Source: DAIRDK01 sp035403225 (GTDB lineage Bacteria; Bacteroidota; Bacteroidia; Bacteroidales; FEN-979). Taken from it: a stretch of DNA of 64,000 nucleotides. Made by a program: the position numbers and the translations under genes. Below, in pieces: positions 26,298 to 34,673 of the stretch. Location: contig DAONET010000006.1 in assembly GCA_035403225.1 (NCBI GenBank), forward strand, positions 1 through 64,000. The letters are read 5' to 3'. Positions within the stretch are counted from its first letter, which is position 1; each line of letters opens with the position of its first letter. The notes below the pieces were generated by a model that did no database searches, was not told the origin of the DNA, and was given only the letters and a program-made list of their open reading frames with translations.

Positions 26298-26665
26298 CCG
26301 TTCGGGGCAATGAACTCGATTCCTATGACCATGTTAACAATGCGGTCTATCTGAATTATTATGAACAAGCCCGTTGGGAAGCATTCCGCGACAATGGTGG
26401 GTTGGAGTCTCTTCGTAACTCTGAACTCAAGCTGGTTGTCACCGACATCAAAATAAAATACATCAGGGAAACCAACCTGCTGGATGAACTGGAGGTGCAG
26501 ACGACAATCTGTAAAACAAGTCCGTTCCTGATATTCCATCAACGCATCTTCAACCGGAAAACCGGACAGGCAGTCTCAAAAGCGGAATCGAAGACGATTT
26601 TCATCAACGAAAAGCATGAACCTTGCGACATCCCTGAATTTATTTTATCCATTCTGAAACTATAA
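26279..26665 (+). CDS. Acyl-CoA/ACP thioesterase, 4HBT hotdog (copy 2)
   Basis: A 128-residue hotdog thioesterase: RGNELDSYDHVNNAVYLNYYEQAR is the YbgC/4HBT signature with the catalytic Asp in SYDHVNN. It is not closely similar to the 16671 thioesterase. It starts inside the 3' end of the dehydratase gene and is followed after 6 bases by an enoyl-CoA hydratase, so it belongs to the same operon. Likely hydrolyses acyl-CoA or acyl-ACP. Confidence 0.82.
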   Translation: MYKTYLTVRGNELDSYDHVNNAVYLNYYEQARWEAFRDNGGLESLRNSELKLVVTDIKIKYIRETNLLDELEVQTTICKTSPFLIFHQRIFNRKTGQAVSKAESKTIFINEKHEPCDIPEFILSILKL

Positions 26666-26671
26666 CCACTG

Positions 26672-27424
26672 ATGGAAACGATCGGAAATATCACTTGGGA
26701 GATCAAGGAGGCCATCGGGGTCTTGTCATTGGGTCCCCCTCCCGGGAACCTGTTAGCGGATCCTGTTTTTGTTCCTTCAGAGACGCTGATTCAATGGACC
26801 TCCGATCCCTCGTTGAAAGGGATCATGGTACACGGTAAGGGGAGACATTTTTCTGCCGGAGCTGATCTGGAGTGTCTTACCCGGATGGCCGCTTCCGAAG
26901 AGAGAACGGCTGAAAGGATGAACGATGGCAAGAAGATACTCAGCCATCTGGAAGCATTACCTGTCCCGGTTGTGGCTGCCATTCAGGGAGTATGTTTCGG
27001 CGGGGGATTGGAGATAGCCTTGGCTTGTAAAATCAGACTCTGCGCGGAGAACGCGTTATTCGCTTTTCCCGAAGTGAATCACCGGGTACTCCCCGGACTG
27101 GGAGGAACGGTCAGGCTGCAACAGACCGTCAGTCCGGCAGCTGCTCTGACCATGATCCTCGGAGGTGACACCATCAATGCCGAAGAAGCATTAAGGGTAG
27201 GTTTGGTTGACCGCATTTTTCCTCGTGAAAAGTTGTTCTCTGCTGGTATTGCCTTGCTTCAGAAGATGACCCGGAATCGTCAGCCCGAGGTCATTCATGC
27301 CGTGATGAATGCCTTGCGCCATTCCTCTACGATGACCGAAGAGGAAGCCATGCGGGAAGAAACACGGATGTTTTGCAAACTGGCGAAAAAAGAATCAGAA
27401 CGAAGATCCTCTGAACAATCATGA
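26672..27424 (+). CDS. Enoyl-CoA hydratase/isomerase family protein (copy 1)
   Basis: A 250-residue crotonase-fold protein. The oxyanion loop reads HFSAGADL, and both hydratase glutamates are present, in GGGLEIAL and FPEVNH, followed by LPGLGGT. It should hydrate an enoyl thioester or isomerise its double bond. Its stop overlaps the start of the second hydratase (ATGA). Crotonase pairs are known from polyketide beta-branching, but no HMG-synthase-type partner is obvious; the neighbour at 28118 is the nearest candidate. Confidence 0.85.
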   Translation: METIGNITWEIKEAIGVLSLGPPPGNLLADPVFVPSETLIQWTSDPSLKGIMVHGKGRHFSAGADLECLTRMAASEERTAERMNDGKKILSHLEALPVPVVAAIQGVCFGGGLEIALACKIRLCAENALFAFPEVNHRVLPGLGGTVRLQQTVSPAAALTMILGGDTINAEEALRVGLVDRIFPREKLFSAGIALLQKMTRNRQPEVIHAVMNALRHSSTMTEEEAMREETRMFCKLAKKESERRSSEQS

Positions 27425-28146
27425 ATCAGGAAGCATCTCTCACCGGATTGTCGAGCATCAGATGGAGCGCCACCAATCACATTGGCGAGCTCATTCTGAA
27501 TCGACCACCTTCGAATGAAATGAATGCCGTTTTCTTCGAAGAGCTGGATCGTTTGCTTCCTTATGCCACTACCCGAAAAGATTTGCTGGGAATTATCGTC
27601 AGCGGAGCCGGACGCCATTTCAGTTCGGGAATGGCGCTGGATGAGTTATTGAAAAATATCACGGTATCAGAAATCTCGGATCACCCCGGCGATAAGAAAG
27701 ATCATGTCCTGTTACAGAACTATCGGTCGTTCCTGAGATTAAAGGCTACGCCCATCCCTGTGGTTGCGGCGATCAGGGGAGTATGTCTCGGTTCAGCCTT
27801 CGAGCTTGCCCTGTTGTGCCATTTCAGGATCTGCACTCCCGAAGCGGTGTTCGGGTTGCCCGAGACCACCTTTAACCTCATGCCCGGACTGGGAGGCATC
27901 CGGAGAATGAGTGAGCTGGCCGGGAAAGCTCATGCCATCGAACTTATCCTGCATGGGAATACTTTCAGTGCAGAAGAAGCTCTTGCCATGAATCTGGTTG
28001 ATGCCATCGTCCCTAAAAATGAACTGCATGAAACCGCTGCCTCCTTCATCCGGAAAATCAGTGAAAACTACCGGAAAGAAAAACGTCCGTTATATTTAAC
28101 CAGATATCTCCGACATCATGGCACTGCCGAAGACACGACCCTTTGA
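27421..28146 (+). CDS. Enoyl-CoA hydratase/isomerase family protein (copy 2)
   Basis: A 241-residue crotonase paralogue. The oxyanion loop reads HFSSGMAL, without the usual Ala-Asp, and the two glutamates are in GSAFELAL and LPETTF, followed by MPGLGGI. The altered oxyanion loop suggests a different thioester or reaction from copy 1. It overlaps the hydratase before it and the FabH-like gene after it (29 bases). Confidence 0.82.
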   Translation: MNQEASLTGLSSIRWSATNHIGELILNRPPSNEMNAVFFEELDRLLPYATTRKDLLGIIVSGAGRHFSSGMALDELLKNITVSEISDHPGDKKDHVLLQNYRSFLRLKATPIPVVAAIRGVCLGSAFELALLCHFRICTPEAVFGLPETTFNLMPGLGGIRRMSELAGKAHAIELILHGNTFSAEEALAMNLVDAIVPKNELHETAASFIRKISENYRKEKRPLYLTRYLRHHGTAEDTTL

Positions 28147-29260
28147 GAGCCCGGTAAATGTACGACTGGCAGGTACCGGATCGTACCTGCCGGGGAAGCC
28201 CATCCCTGCTTCCGATGCGGACTTGTACCTCGGTGAACTTACCGAAGCCCCGGTAAAACTGCAGAATTGGTTGAAACGGGTTCGCGAACTCATGAGCGAC
28301 CTGCTGGAAGTGGACTTCTATCACTTCGCGCTGGACCCGGTAACCCGGACCTTCACTGACGACAACGTGACCATGTCTGTCAAAGCAGCCCGTGAAGCTC
28401 TCGCGCATGCCGGTGTTCAACCCGAAGAGGTGGAACTGATTGTATACGGAAGCGCCCACCAGGATCAGATGCCTACTGCCTCCGTGAGGATCCAGGAACA
28501 ACTTGGCATTGAACAATGTGCTGAAATATCTGTGCATGCCAACTGCACGTCGGCCTATAAGGCCCTGACCATCGCTCACGATATGATCCGGAACGGCCGG
28601 TTCCGTAACGCTCTGGTTCTCTCCTCCTCCATCTCGTCATCGGAACTGATCGCCGAATATTACAACCAACAACTGGTAAAAAAGGAAGAACTTTTTCTAC
28701 GCTATTTCCTCAGCGACGGAGCCGGCGCCCTGTTCCTGAAAGGAGAAACAGCATCGACCGATGGCTTGTACGTCAAACATACCTGCTTTGAATCTATCGG
28801 AGGAAAGAAACCATCGGCCATGGGAAACCGGCGCCCGGCTTACTGGATGAATCCGCGCGAAGAGTATGAAAAAGGCTATCACCACCTTTCGCAAATGTTC
28901 CAGGAAGACCTGCGGGCAAACTTCCACGATGGCGACGGTTCTGTATTTCTGAAAGGAGTGAAACGCATGCTGGATACGTATCATCCCGATCTTGACAAAC
29001 TCCGTTTCTTCCAGATCAACTTCCCTTCCAAACACATCTCCTCCCTCATCATGGATGAATGCGGCCAACTGGGCATCCGCCCGGAAACACTCTATACTAA
29101 AATGTCATCCATGGGATATCCCGGTCCTCCCATGGCCCTGATCTGCCTCGACCGGATCCTGAAAGAAGAAGAACTGCACCCGGGAGACCTGATCCTCAGT
29201 TTCGTCACGGAAGTGAGTAAGTTCATGCAGGCCGGTTATATTATGGAGAATCGCTCATGA
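28118..29260 (+). CDS. FabH/KAS III-like condensing or acyl-transfer enzyme
   Basis: A 380-residue thiolase-fold protein of the FabH family. The nucleophile is in HANCTSAYKAL, and VRLAGTGSYLPGK is the expected N-terminus. The FabH His (PHQAN) and Asn (GNTSAAS) segments read FQINFPSKHIS and MGYPGPPM, so the standard His/Asn pair is not in place. KAS III-like enzymes with altered pairs include acyl-O-transferases such as CerJ and the DarB-type enzyme of dialkylresorcinol synthesis. It overlaps both neighbours, the second hydratase and the dehydrogenase. No DarA partner is recognised, so a DarB role is uncertain. Confidence 0.75.
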   Translation: MALPKTRPFESPVNVRLAGTGSYLPGKPIPASDADLYLGELTEAPVKLQNWLKRVRELMSDLLEVDFYHFALDPVTRTFTDDNVTMSVKAAREALAHAGVQPEEVELIVYGSAHQDQMPTASVRIQEQLGIEQCAEISVHANCTSAYKALTIAHDMIRNGRFRNALVLSSSISSSELIAEYYNQQLVKKEELFLRYFLSDGAGALFLKGETASTDGLYVKHTCFESIGGKKPSAMGNRRPAYWMNPREEYEKGYHHLSQMFQEDLRANFHDGDGSVFLKGVKRMLDTYHPDLDKLRFFQINFPSKHISSLIMDECGQLGIRPETLYTKMSSMGYPGPPMALICLDRILKEEELHPGDLILSFVTEVSKFMQAGYIMENRS

Positions 29261-30276
29261 TCACCCACGTCGGCATCATCGGAGAAGGACGCATGGGGAC
29301 AAACCTCTTTCATTATATCTCCGGATTTCCCTATAAGATGCGATGGATCGTGAGTCCCGAAGCCGACGTTGACAAACTGCAACGCACATGGTCCAAAAAG
29401 GTATTACGGAACCTAAATACCAATATTATTGATCGGACAACGGCTGATCGGTTAAACAGGGTCGTCATCACCACTGACCCTGAAGCGCTCTGTGATTGCG
29501 GGCTGGTCATAGAAGCCATCCCCGAAGAGGTCTCCCTGAAAAAAGCATTGTTTTCACGGATTGATGGCATCGTTCCAACGGATTGCATCCTGGCTTCTAA
29601 TTCCTCTTCCATCCTGCCTTCTTTATTGATTCCTTCTGAAGAAAAAGCATCTTCGGTCATTGGTCTGCACTTCTTCTATCCTGTGGCTCTCAAGAATCTG
29701 GTGGAACTGGTAGTCACGAAGCAGACTTCGCCGGATGTGGTTACGACCGCCAAGGCTTTCCTGTCGGACATTGGCCGCCGGTATTTCCTTCAGCCGGAAG
29801 ATCAAGCTTTCCTGTTCAACCGTATTTTCCTTGAGTTCCAATCAGCTGTCTGGGAGATGGTTTCCGAAGGTCTGTTTTCTGCAAGGCAGATGGATCAGTT
29901 CGTACACCAACGTTTTTTTCCGTTGGGTGTGTTTGAGTGTTTTGATGCCGTCGGATTGGATGTCATGTTACCTGCCATCCGTCATTATTCCGTCGATTTC
30001 CCTTCGGGGACTGATCATGATTCCTTGATTAAAACGCTTGAGGCCATGGTAGCCGATGGAAGGCTGGGTGTTAAATCCGGCAGAGGCTTTTTCGATTATC
30101 CTGATGAAACCGACACCGGGGATGATCTTTTACGTAATGTTTCTCCGGAAGTCCTTTCCCGGGCAGAAGAGCATCTTCGTACGATCCTTCATGACGCCAT
30201 GGAACAATTTTCCCGCGATTTGTCTTATTCCCGGGAGGAAATCGAAGCAGGGTTGCAAGAATATGCAGGCATGTGA
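29257..30276 (+). CDS. 3-hydroxyacyl-CoA dehydrogenase family protein
   Basis: A 339-residue dehydrogenase of the FadB/Hbd type. The NAD-binding GEGRMGTN lies near the N-terminus, ASNSSSILPS follows, and the catalytic His and Glu sit in GLHFFYPVALKNLVELV. The C-terminal helical domain ends in GRLGVKSGRGFFDYP. It interconverts 3-hydroxyacyl and 3-ketoacyl thioesters with NAD(H). With the two hydratases and the FabH-like enzyme it makes a beta-oxidation-like (or reverse) set, unusual for an aryl-polyene cluster. Start overlaps the preceding stop (ATGA). Confidence 0.85.
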   Translation: MITHVGIIGEGRMGTNLFHYISGFPYKMRWIVSPEADVDKLQRTWSKKVLRNLNTNIIDRTTADRLNRVVITTDPEALCDCGLVIEAIPEEVSLKKALFSRIDGIVPTDCILASNSSSILPSLLIPSEEKASSVIGLHFFYPVALKNLVELVVTKQTSPDVVTTAKAFLSDIGRRYFLQPEDQAFLFNRIFLEFQSAVWEMVSEGLFSARQMDQFVHQRFFPLGVFECFDAVGLDVMLPAIRHYSVDFPSGTDHDSLIKTLEAMVADGRLGVKSGRGFFDYPDETDTGDDLLRNVSPEVLSRAEEHLRTILHDAMEQFSRDLSYSREEIEAGLQEYAGM

Positions 30277-30317
30277 ATTCGTGTACCTCCGGCTGAAGAA
30301 TCCTCCTGATATCTGCT

Positions 30318-30325
30318 TATATTTG
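30318..30325 (+). promoter_or_regulatory. -7 box (TATATTTG)
   Basis: TATATTTG fits TAnnTTTG and lies 19 bases before the ATG of the heme-binding protein at 30345, in a 68-base intergenic gap. Confidence 0.5.
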
Positions 30326-30344
30326 TTTAAATAAAACAAACCGC

Positions 30345-30713
30345 ATGAAAGCTTCGTCTATTTTAACCGCAGCCATCCTGGTGGGTATCATTCTCACCAT
30401 GGCTTCATTCGGAAGGATGAATTCAACGTCTGCTCCGGAAGCCATTCCCGATTCGGTGTATGCCGTTTTGGAAAAATCATGCCTTGCCTGTCATTCCGAT
30501 AACGGCAATGGCATGGCAAAAGGAAAGGTGAATTTTGAAAAATGGGATTCCTATACTGCCGGGAAGAAGGCAGATAAAGCTGCCGATATCAGCAAAGTCG
30601 TTACCAAGGGCGTGATGCCGCCTTCCGGTTTCCGGAAGAATAATCCCGACCGGGTTCCGACCGAAGCAGATATCGCCATCATCACTGCCTGGACAAAACA
30701 ATTTCAACCATAA
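30345..30713 (+). CDS. Exported single-heme (cytochrome c-like) protein
   Basis: A 122-residue protein with a hydrophobic N-terminal signal or anchor (about 5-22) and one heme c attachment site, CLACH, at about residue 45. A later Met in GVMPPSGF is a possible axial ligand. The pattern fits the heme-binding domain proteins of Bacteroidetes. It has its own promoter and no clear link with fatty-acid chemistry, but it could pass electrons to one of the redox enzymes of the cluster. Its position between the dehydrogenase and a ketosynthase is unusual. Confidence 0.75.
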   Translation: MKASSILTAAILVGIILTMASFGRMNSTSAPEAIPDSVYAVLEKSCLACHSDNGNGMAKGKVNFEKWDSYTAGKKADKAADISKVVTKGVMPPSGFRKNNPDRVPTEADIAIITAWTKQFQP

Positions 30714-30741
30714 CACTATCACTTACTCATAACGAGCTACT

Positions 30742-31962
30742 ATGACAAGAAAGGTCGTCGTGACAGGGATGAACATCATTTCGTCCCTGGGACTTGATTT
30801 GCAAACAAACTGGGAACATCTGGTACAAGGGAAGAGCGGAGTCGGCTATATCCGGGGATTTGATGCCAGCAATCTACAGACAAAGATCGCTGCCGAGGTT
30901 CCGGATTCATTCGAGGAATATGCAAAGTCGTTCATCAGGAAGCGCCAGGCCGGTCAGATGACGCGGGTGACGCGGATGTGCGTCGTGTGCGCCATGGAAG
31001 CTGTCAAAGCCGCCCATATCGACTTCGGACAGTTAGACCGGTCGCGTTGTGCCGTCATCATCGGGGTGGTCAACACCGGTAACTCCAGTGTTGAGAAAGG
31101 CACGACGCCTCAGAATACGATTTTTAAGAGCATGACCAACTCCATGCCGGCGTGGATCGCCCTGGAATATGGTCTCACAGGCCCTTCTTTTGCCGTCAAT
31201 ACCGCCTGTGCTTCATCCGCCTACAGCCTGGGTCTGGGTTTTGACCTCATCCGCAGCGGACAGGCCGATCTGGTGATTACCGGCGGCGCTGACTCCATCA
31301 TCAATCCCGAAGAGATGGCCGGTTTTAATGCCCTCTATGCCTTGTCGGTACGTAATGATCCGCCGGAGAAAGCCTCCTGTCCTTTCTCGAAAAACCGCGA
31401 CGGCTTTGTCGTTGGCGAGGGAGCCGGAATCGTCATCCTGGAATCGGAGGATTCGGCCAGGGCCCGTGGAGCGGAAATCCTGGCTGAAGTGGCCGGCTAT
31501 GCCCTTACCGGAGAAGCGTACAACATCATGGCGCCCATGACCGACGGCGCCGGGATGGCCATCACGATGGAAAAGGCCCTGAAAAACGCCGGTCTTACCA
31601 CCGATGATATCGATTATATCAATGCCCACGGCACTTCCACCGAACTCAACGACCGGTTTGAGACCATGGCTATTAAAACAGTGTTTGGCCCCCGGGCTCA
31701 CCACATCCCCGTCTCTTCCACCAAATCCATGACCGGCCATACCATCGGAGCTGCCGGCGCCATCGAATCAGCTATCACCGTGATGAGCATCCGGGAAAGC
31801 ATCGTCCCTCCCACTGTCAATTACGATGACCCCGACCCTGAACTGGATCTCGACTATGTTCCCAACCAGGCACGGAAACACACTATCCGCGCTGCCATGT
31901 CGAACTCATTCGGCTTCGGAGGACATAATGCTTCCCTCGTTTTTCGCAAATTCCAACCCTGA
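30742..31962 (+). CDS. Beta-ketoacyl-ACP synthase (fifth KAS)
   Basis: A 406-residue FabF-like enzyme with complete triad: Cys156 in NTACASSAYS, His296 in NAHGTSTELND and His333 in KSMTGHTIGAAG. It is the most FabF-like of the KAS enzymes here. It is followed by a distinct ACP and an acyltransferase (32017, 32340), so these three could form a self-contained chain-building unit. Confidence 0.88.
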   Translation: MTRKVVVTGMNIISSLGLDLQTNWEHLVQGKSGVGYIRGFDASNLQTKIAAEVPDSFEEYAKSFIRKRQAGQMTRVTRMCVVCAMEAVKAAHIDFGQLDRSRCAVIIGVVNTGNSSVEKGTTPQNTIFKSMTNSMPAWIALEYGLTGPSFAVNTACASSAYSLGLGFDLIRSGQADLVITGGADSIINPEEMAGFNALYALSVRNDPPEKASCPFSKNRDGFVVGEGAGIVILESEDSARARGAEILAEVAGYALTGEAYNIMAPMTDGAGMAITMEKALKNAGLTTDDIDYINAHGTSTELNDRFETMAIKTVFGPRAHHIPVSSTKSMTGHTIGAAGAIESAITVMSIRESIVPPTVNYDDPDPELDLDYVPNQARKHTIRAAMSNSFGFGGHNASLVFRKFQP

Positions 31963-31985
31963 CTTTCGTGCTTTTGAAAATAGTT

Positions 31986-31993
31986 TACCTTTG
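31986..31993 (+). promoter_or_regulatory. -7 box (TACCTTTG)
   Basis: TACCTTTG fits TAnnTTTG and lies 23 bases before the ACP start at 32017. A purine-rich GATGAGGAG ribosome-binding-like stretch follows at about 32001-32010. Confidence 0.5.
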
Positions 31994-32016
31994 CAAAAAA
32001 TGATGAGGAGAAAAAA

Positions 32017-32325
32017 ATGGCTGTCATTACAAACGATATTATCAAAGAGGTAAAAGAGGTCATCTGCGATTTTTTTGCAGAAGAGTGTGAAGTTGACCGG
32101 TCAACCATCACTGATAATACCCGCATCATTAAAGATCTCGGTGGCGACTCGCTGATGTTCCTGGAACTGATTGAGATCTTTAAAAAGAAATACAACCTGG
32201 ATGTCGAATTAAAGACCATTGGGAAATATACCGTGAAACACCCGGTGGAGACAATCGGGCAGTTGATAGAAACCCAAATGAAGATCATCGAGTTTGAAAA
32301 CAAACTGATTGATCTTGAAAAATAA
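32017..32325 (+). CDS. Acyl carrier protein (copy 3)
   Basis: A 102-residue ACP with the phosphopantetheine serine Ser45 in DLGGDSLMFLEL. GGDS is the form seen in polyketide and nonribosomal carrier domains, whereas ACP 1 has GIDS. A longer charged C-terminal tail ending EFENKLIDLEK sets it apart. It is next to an acyltransferase and behind a FabF-like enzyme. Confidence 0.85.
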   Translation: MAVITNDIIKEVKEVICDFFAEECEVDRSTITDNTRIIKDLGGDSLMFLELIEIFKKKYNLDVELKTIGKYTVKHPVETIGQLIETQMKIIEFENKLIDLEK

Positions 32326-32339
32326 ACCCGAGTGCCTCC

Positions 32340-33269
32340 GTGTACCTTCAGGAACCAGCATTCGTCTTTCCCGCCTTTGCCAATAACTACACCCATGAAG
32401 CAAAGGAAGCCCTTCCAGGACTGGAAATCCGGTTCAGGGAGATGCTGACTTTATTTTCCGAAGACCTTGCCCGGTTTGATTTCGTTACTAACAATTTCCT
32501 CGGTGACGAATTCCTCACTCAGGTAATCACCTATGCTTACAGTTGCGCCGTCAGCGATATGCTGCGCGAAAAGGGATACCGTGCCGCCTATGTGTCCGGC
32601 TTCAGCATGGGGATCTACTCGGCGCTGTATCATGCCGGCAGCATTACCTACAAGACCGGCCTTGATCTTCTTTCGAAAGCCTATCACGACAGTGTGGAAT
32701 GCCTGCCTGACGAGACATTCACGATGGGCACTGTCATCGGACTCTCTCCTTCCGACGTGAACGGGCTCGTGGAAAAATACCGTCTCCCCCTCGAAATCAT
32801 CAACCAAAGCAGTCCGGTCACCATCACCGTCTCCGGTCCCTCAGCGCCTGTCAGACGGCTCCTGGAAGAAGCCATCGGCGAAGGGGCTCTGAAGACCCAC
32901 ATCCTGAACGTCTCTGTGCCATACCATACCCATTACCTGGAGCCGGTGGCCGTTTCTTTTTCGGTCCATGCACGCAACGCCGCGATCCATCCGCCGACCA
33001 TCCCCGTCCTTTCACAAATCGATCAACGTATTCTGCATACTGCTGACGACATTCGCGAAGAGTTGGTGAAGAACCTTTTCCGGCATATGAACTCCATGAA
33101 CGCTCATGAGACACTGCTCTCACTGGGAGTGAAGACTTTTGTGGAATGTGGCCCGGGACGGGGCATGAAGAGAAATGCAAGGTTTCTGGAGGGAGATTTC
33201 CGTTTTTATCATCCTTCGGAACTGCTTTCAGAATCTTATCTTCAGCCTGAAGAACCTCCCCTTAAATAA
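32340..33269 (+). CDS. FabD-like ACP acyltransferase
   Basis: A 309-residue acyltransferase of the malonyl-CoA:ACP transacylase fold starting at GTG. The nucleophile elbow is GFSMG with Ser89 and the catalytic His196 is in SVPYHTHYL. The segment where FabD has its malonate-binding Arg (RGxxMQ) reads KAYHDSVECLP, with no Arg, so it may select a substrate other than malonyl. It lies 14 bases after ACP 3 and is the only free acyltransferase of this type in the window. Its 3' end overlaps the convergent gene at 33262 by 8 bases. Confidence 0.8.
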   Translation: MYLQEPAFVFPAFANNYTHEAKEALPGLEIRFREMLTLFSEDLARFDFVTNNFLGDEFLTQVITYAYSCAVSDMLREKGYRAAYVSGFSMGIYSALYHAGSITYKTGLDLLSKAYHDSVECLPDETFTMGTVIGLSPSDVNGLVEKYRLPLEIINQSSPVTITVSGPSAPVRRLLEEAIGEGALKTHILNVSVPYHTHYLEPVAVSFSVHARNAAIHPPTIPVLSQIDQRILHTADDIREELVKNLFRHMNSMNAHETLLSLGVKTFVECGPGRGMKRNARFLEGDFRFYHPSELLSESYLQPEEPPLK

Positions 33270-34602
33270 CGTCTGTGCCTTTCTTGATCAGCCAGAGTCC
33301 TCCGGCCCTTTCATGAAAACGCCTGTACGACAGCGTAGTAGGCAACACCGCGTTAAAGAAGTTATACCTGGCAAAGTCGTGTTCGACAATCTGATTTTTT
33401 ACTTCTTCAAAATAGACGGTCCCCGGCATGGGTGTCAGGATGGTATAACCCGCGTAGACGACGGGATTCTGTGAAGAGAACTCCGCCAGCGCATCAAAAT
33501 CGGCTTCGGTATAATCGTTCGGAATGACGTAATTGCCCCGCACCATGATCCCGTTGGCATCAAAGACATGAATGGCTTCCAGGTTCTGACCGGCGCGTGT
33601 TCGCTTGTTGTAACGCTTCAGCTCTTCATCACGGAATGACTCAAAACCGCAGATGACCACCTTCAGACCTGCACGGGCCATTTTTTCGATCAGTTCGGGA
33701 TGTTTCACCGCCACGTCGGCGCGAATATCCATGATGAACTCTTTCCGGATCCCCTCTTCGTGGATGCGGTCAAACAGGTGATGGATGAAATCAACGTTGA
33801 CGACAGTATTGGCATCCGCAAACCGTACCACCGGGTAATCGGTAGTCTGCTTCAGTTCGGTGATCAGGCTTTCGACGCTGCGTTGATGGTATCTCCCGTT
33901 GAACTGTCCCCAGATGCTGCAGAAAGTGCAGGTGAACGGGCATCCAAGAGAGGTGTACAGATAGGTGGTCGGGTCAGGATGTTTCCCAACTTTGTAGGTC
34001 GATATCCAGCGTTTCAGTCTGTCGCGGTCCGGAAAGACAAAGTCGCATCCGGCCGGATCCACCGGCGGAAGGTCGCCGGGATTTCGTTGCGGGCCTTCGC
34101 CCGTGTTCAGCCAGATCCCAGGGAGATGATGCAGATCTTCTTTTTTTGCGATCATCGCGATGAGCATCCGGAAGGTGTTCGCCGCCTGTCCGGGCACGAT
34201 GATATCCACAACGGGATCGGTAAAATCGGCCGGGCGCAAGGTGGGATGCAGTCCCCCGACTACCGTGATCACCGACGGATCGGTCTCTTTGGACACCCGG
34301 CAAATCTCCAGTGCAAAATTGAATTCCGAAGTAATGACCGTCACGCCTACGACATCCGGGTGATGTTGTTCCAGCAGTTGGCGTGTAAGGACCGACAGTG
34401 GCGGCGATTCCGGGTTCATGTCGTACTCCCCTTTCATGTCGAAAAGCACGACATCGTGATCGGGAACCGTTGAAGCGATCGTCAGCAAACCCAGCGGCGG
34501 GCCGACAAGACGACGATGGATAAAAGGACGAGCATCATCCGGCGCAAATTTCAGAATATCATTGTACGGCGAACGTGGCGGGTTGATCAACAGTATTTTC
34601 AT
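33262..34602 (-). CDS. B12-binding-type radical SAM protein (class B-like)
   Basis: A 446-residue protein on the opposite strand. Residues about 1-150 form a cobalamin-binding-like domain (LLINPPR, GPPLGLLTIAS, VVGVTVITSEF, VVGGLHPTLRP) without a clear DxHxxG. The radical SAM motif is Cys221-x3-Cys225-x2-Cys228 (LGCPFTCTFC). The general layout recalls class B radical SAM methyltransferases such as hopanoid methylase HpnP. It is one of only two genes in the cluster running against the rest, and its 3' end overlaps the acyltransferase gene tail-to-tail. Function unknown; substrate likely a lipid or polyene. Confidence 0.8.
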   Translation of the reverse strand: MKILLINPPRSPYNDILKFAPDDARPFIHRRLVGPPLGLLTIASTVPDHDVVLFDMKGEYDMNPESPPLSVLTRQLLEQHHPDVVGVTVITSEFNFALEICRVSKETDPSVITVVGGLHPTLRPADFTDPVVDIIVPGQAANTFRMLIAMIAKKEDLHHLPGIWLNTGEGPQRNPGDLPPVDPAGCDFVFPDRDRLKRWISTYKVGKHPDPTTYLYTSLGCPFTCTFCSIWGQFNGRYHQRSVESLITELKQTTDYPVVRFADANTVVNVDFIHHLFDRIHEEGIRKEFIMDIRADVAVKHPELIEKMARAGLKVVICGFESFRDEELKRYNKRTRAGQNLEAIHVFDANGIMVRGNYVIPNDYTEADFDALAEFSSQNPVVYAGYTILTPMPGTVYFEEVKNQIVEHDFARYNFFNAVLPTTLSYRRFHERAGGLWLIKKGTDVI

Positions 34603-34607
34603 CAGGG

Positions 34608-34615
34608 CAAAATTA
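34608..34615 (-). promoter_or_regulatory. -7 box on the minus strand (TAATTTTG)
   Basis: Read on the minus strand this is TAATTTTG, a TAnnTTTG match, ending five bases before the ATG at 34602. Together with 34637-34644 it makes a divergent promoter region. Confidence 0.45.
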
Positions 34616-34636
34616 AGAAATTCATATTCTTTTCCC

Positions 34637-34644
34637 TATTTTTG
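34637..34644 (+). promoter_or_regulatory. -7 box (TATTTTTG) before the glycosyltransferase
   Basis: TATTTTTG fits TAnnTTTG and lies 29 bases before the ATG at 34674. Confidence 0.5.
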
Positions 34645-34673
34645 CCTTCCACCTCCATTACTGACAACCATCG

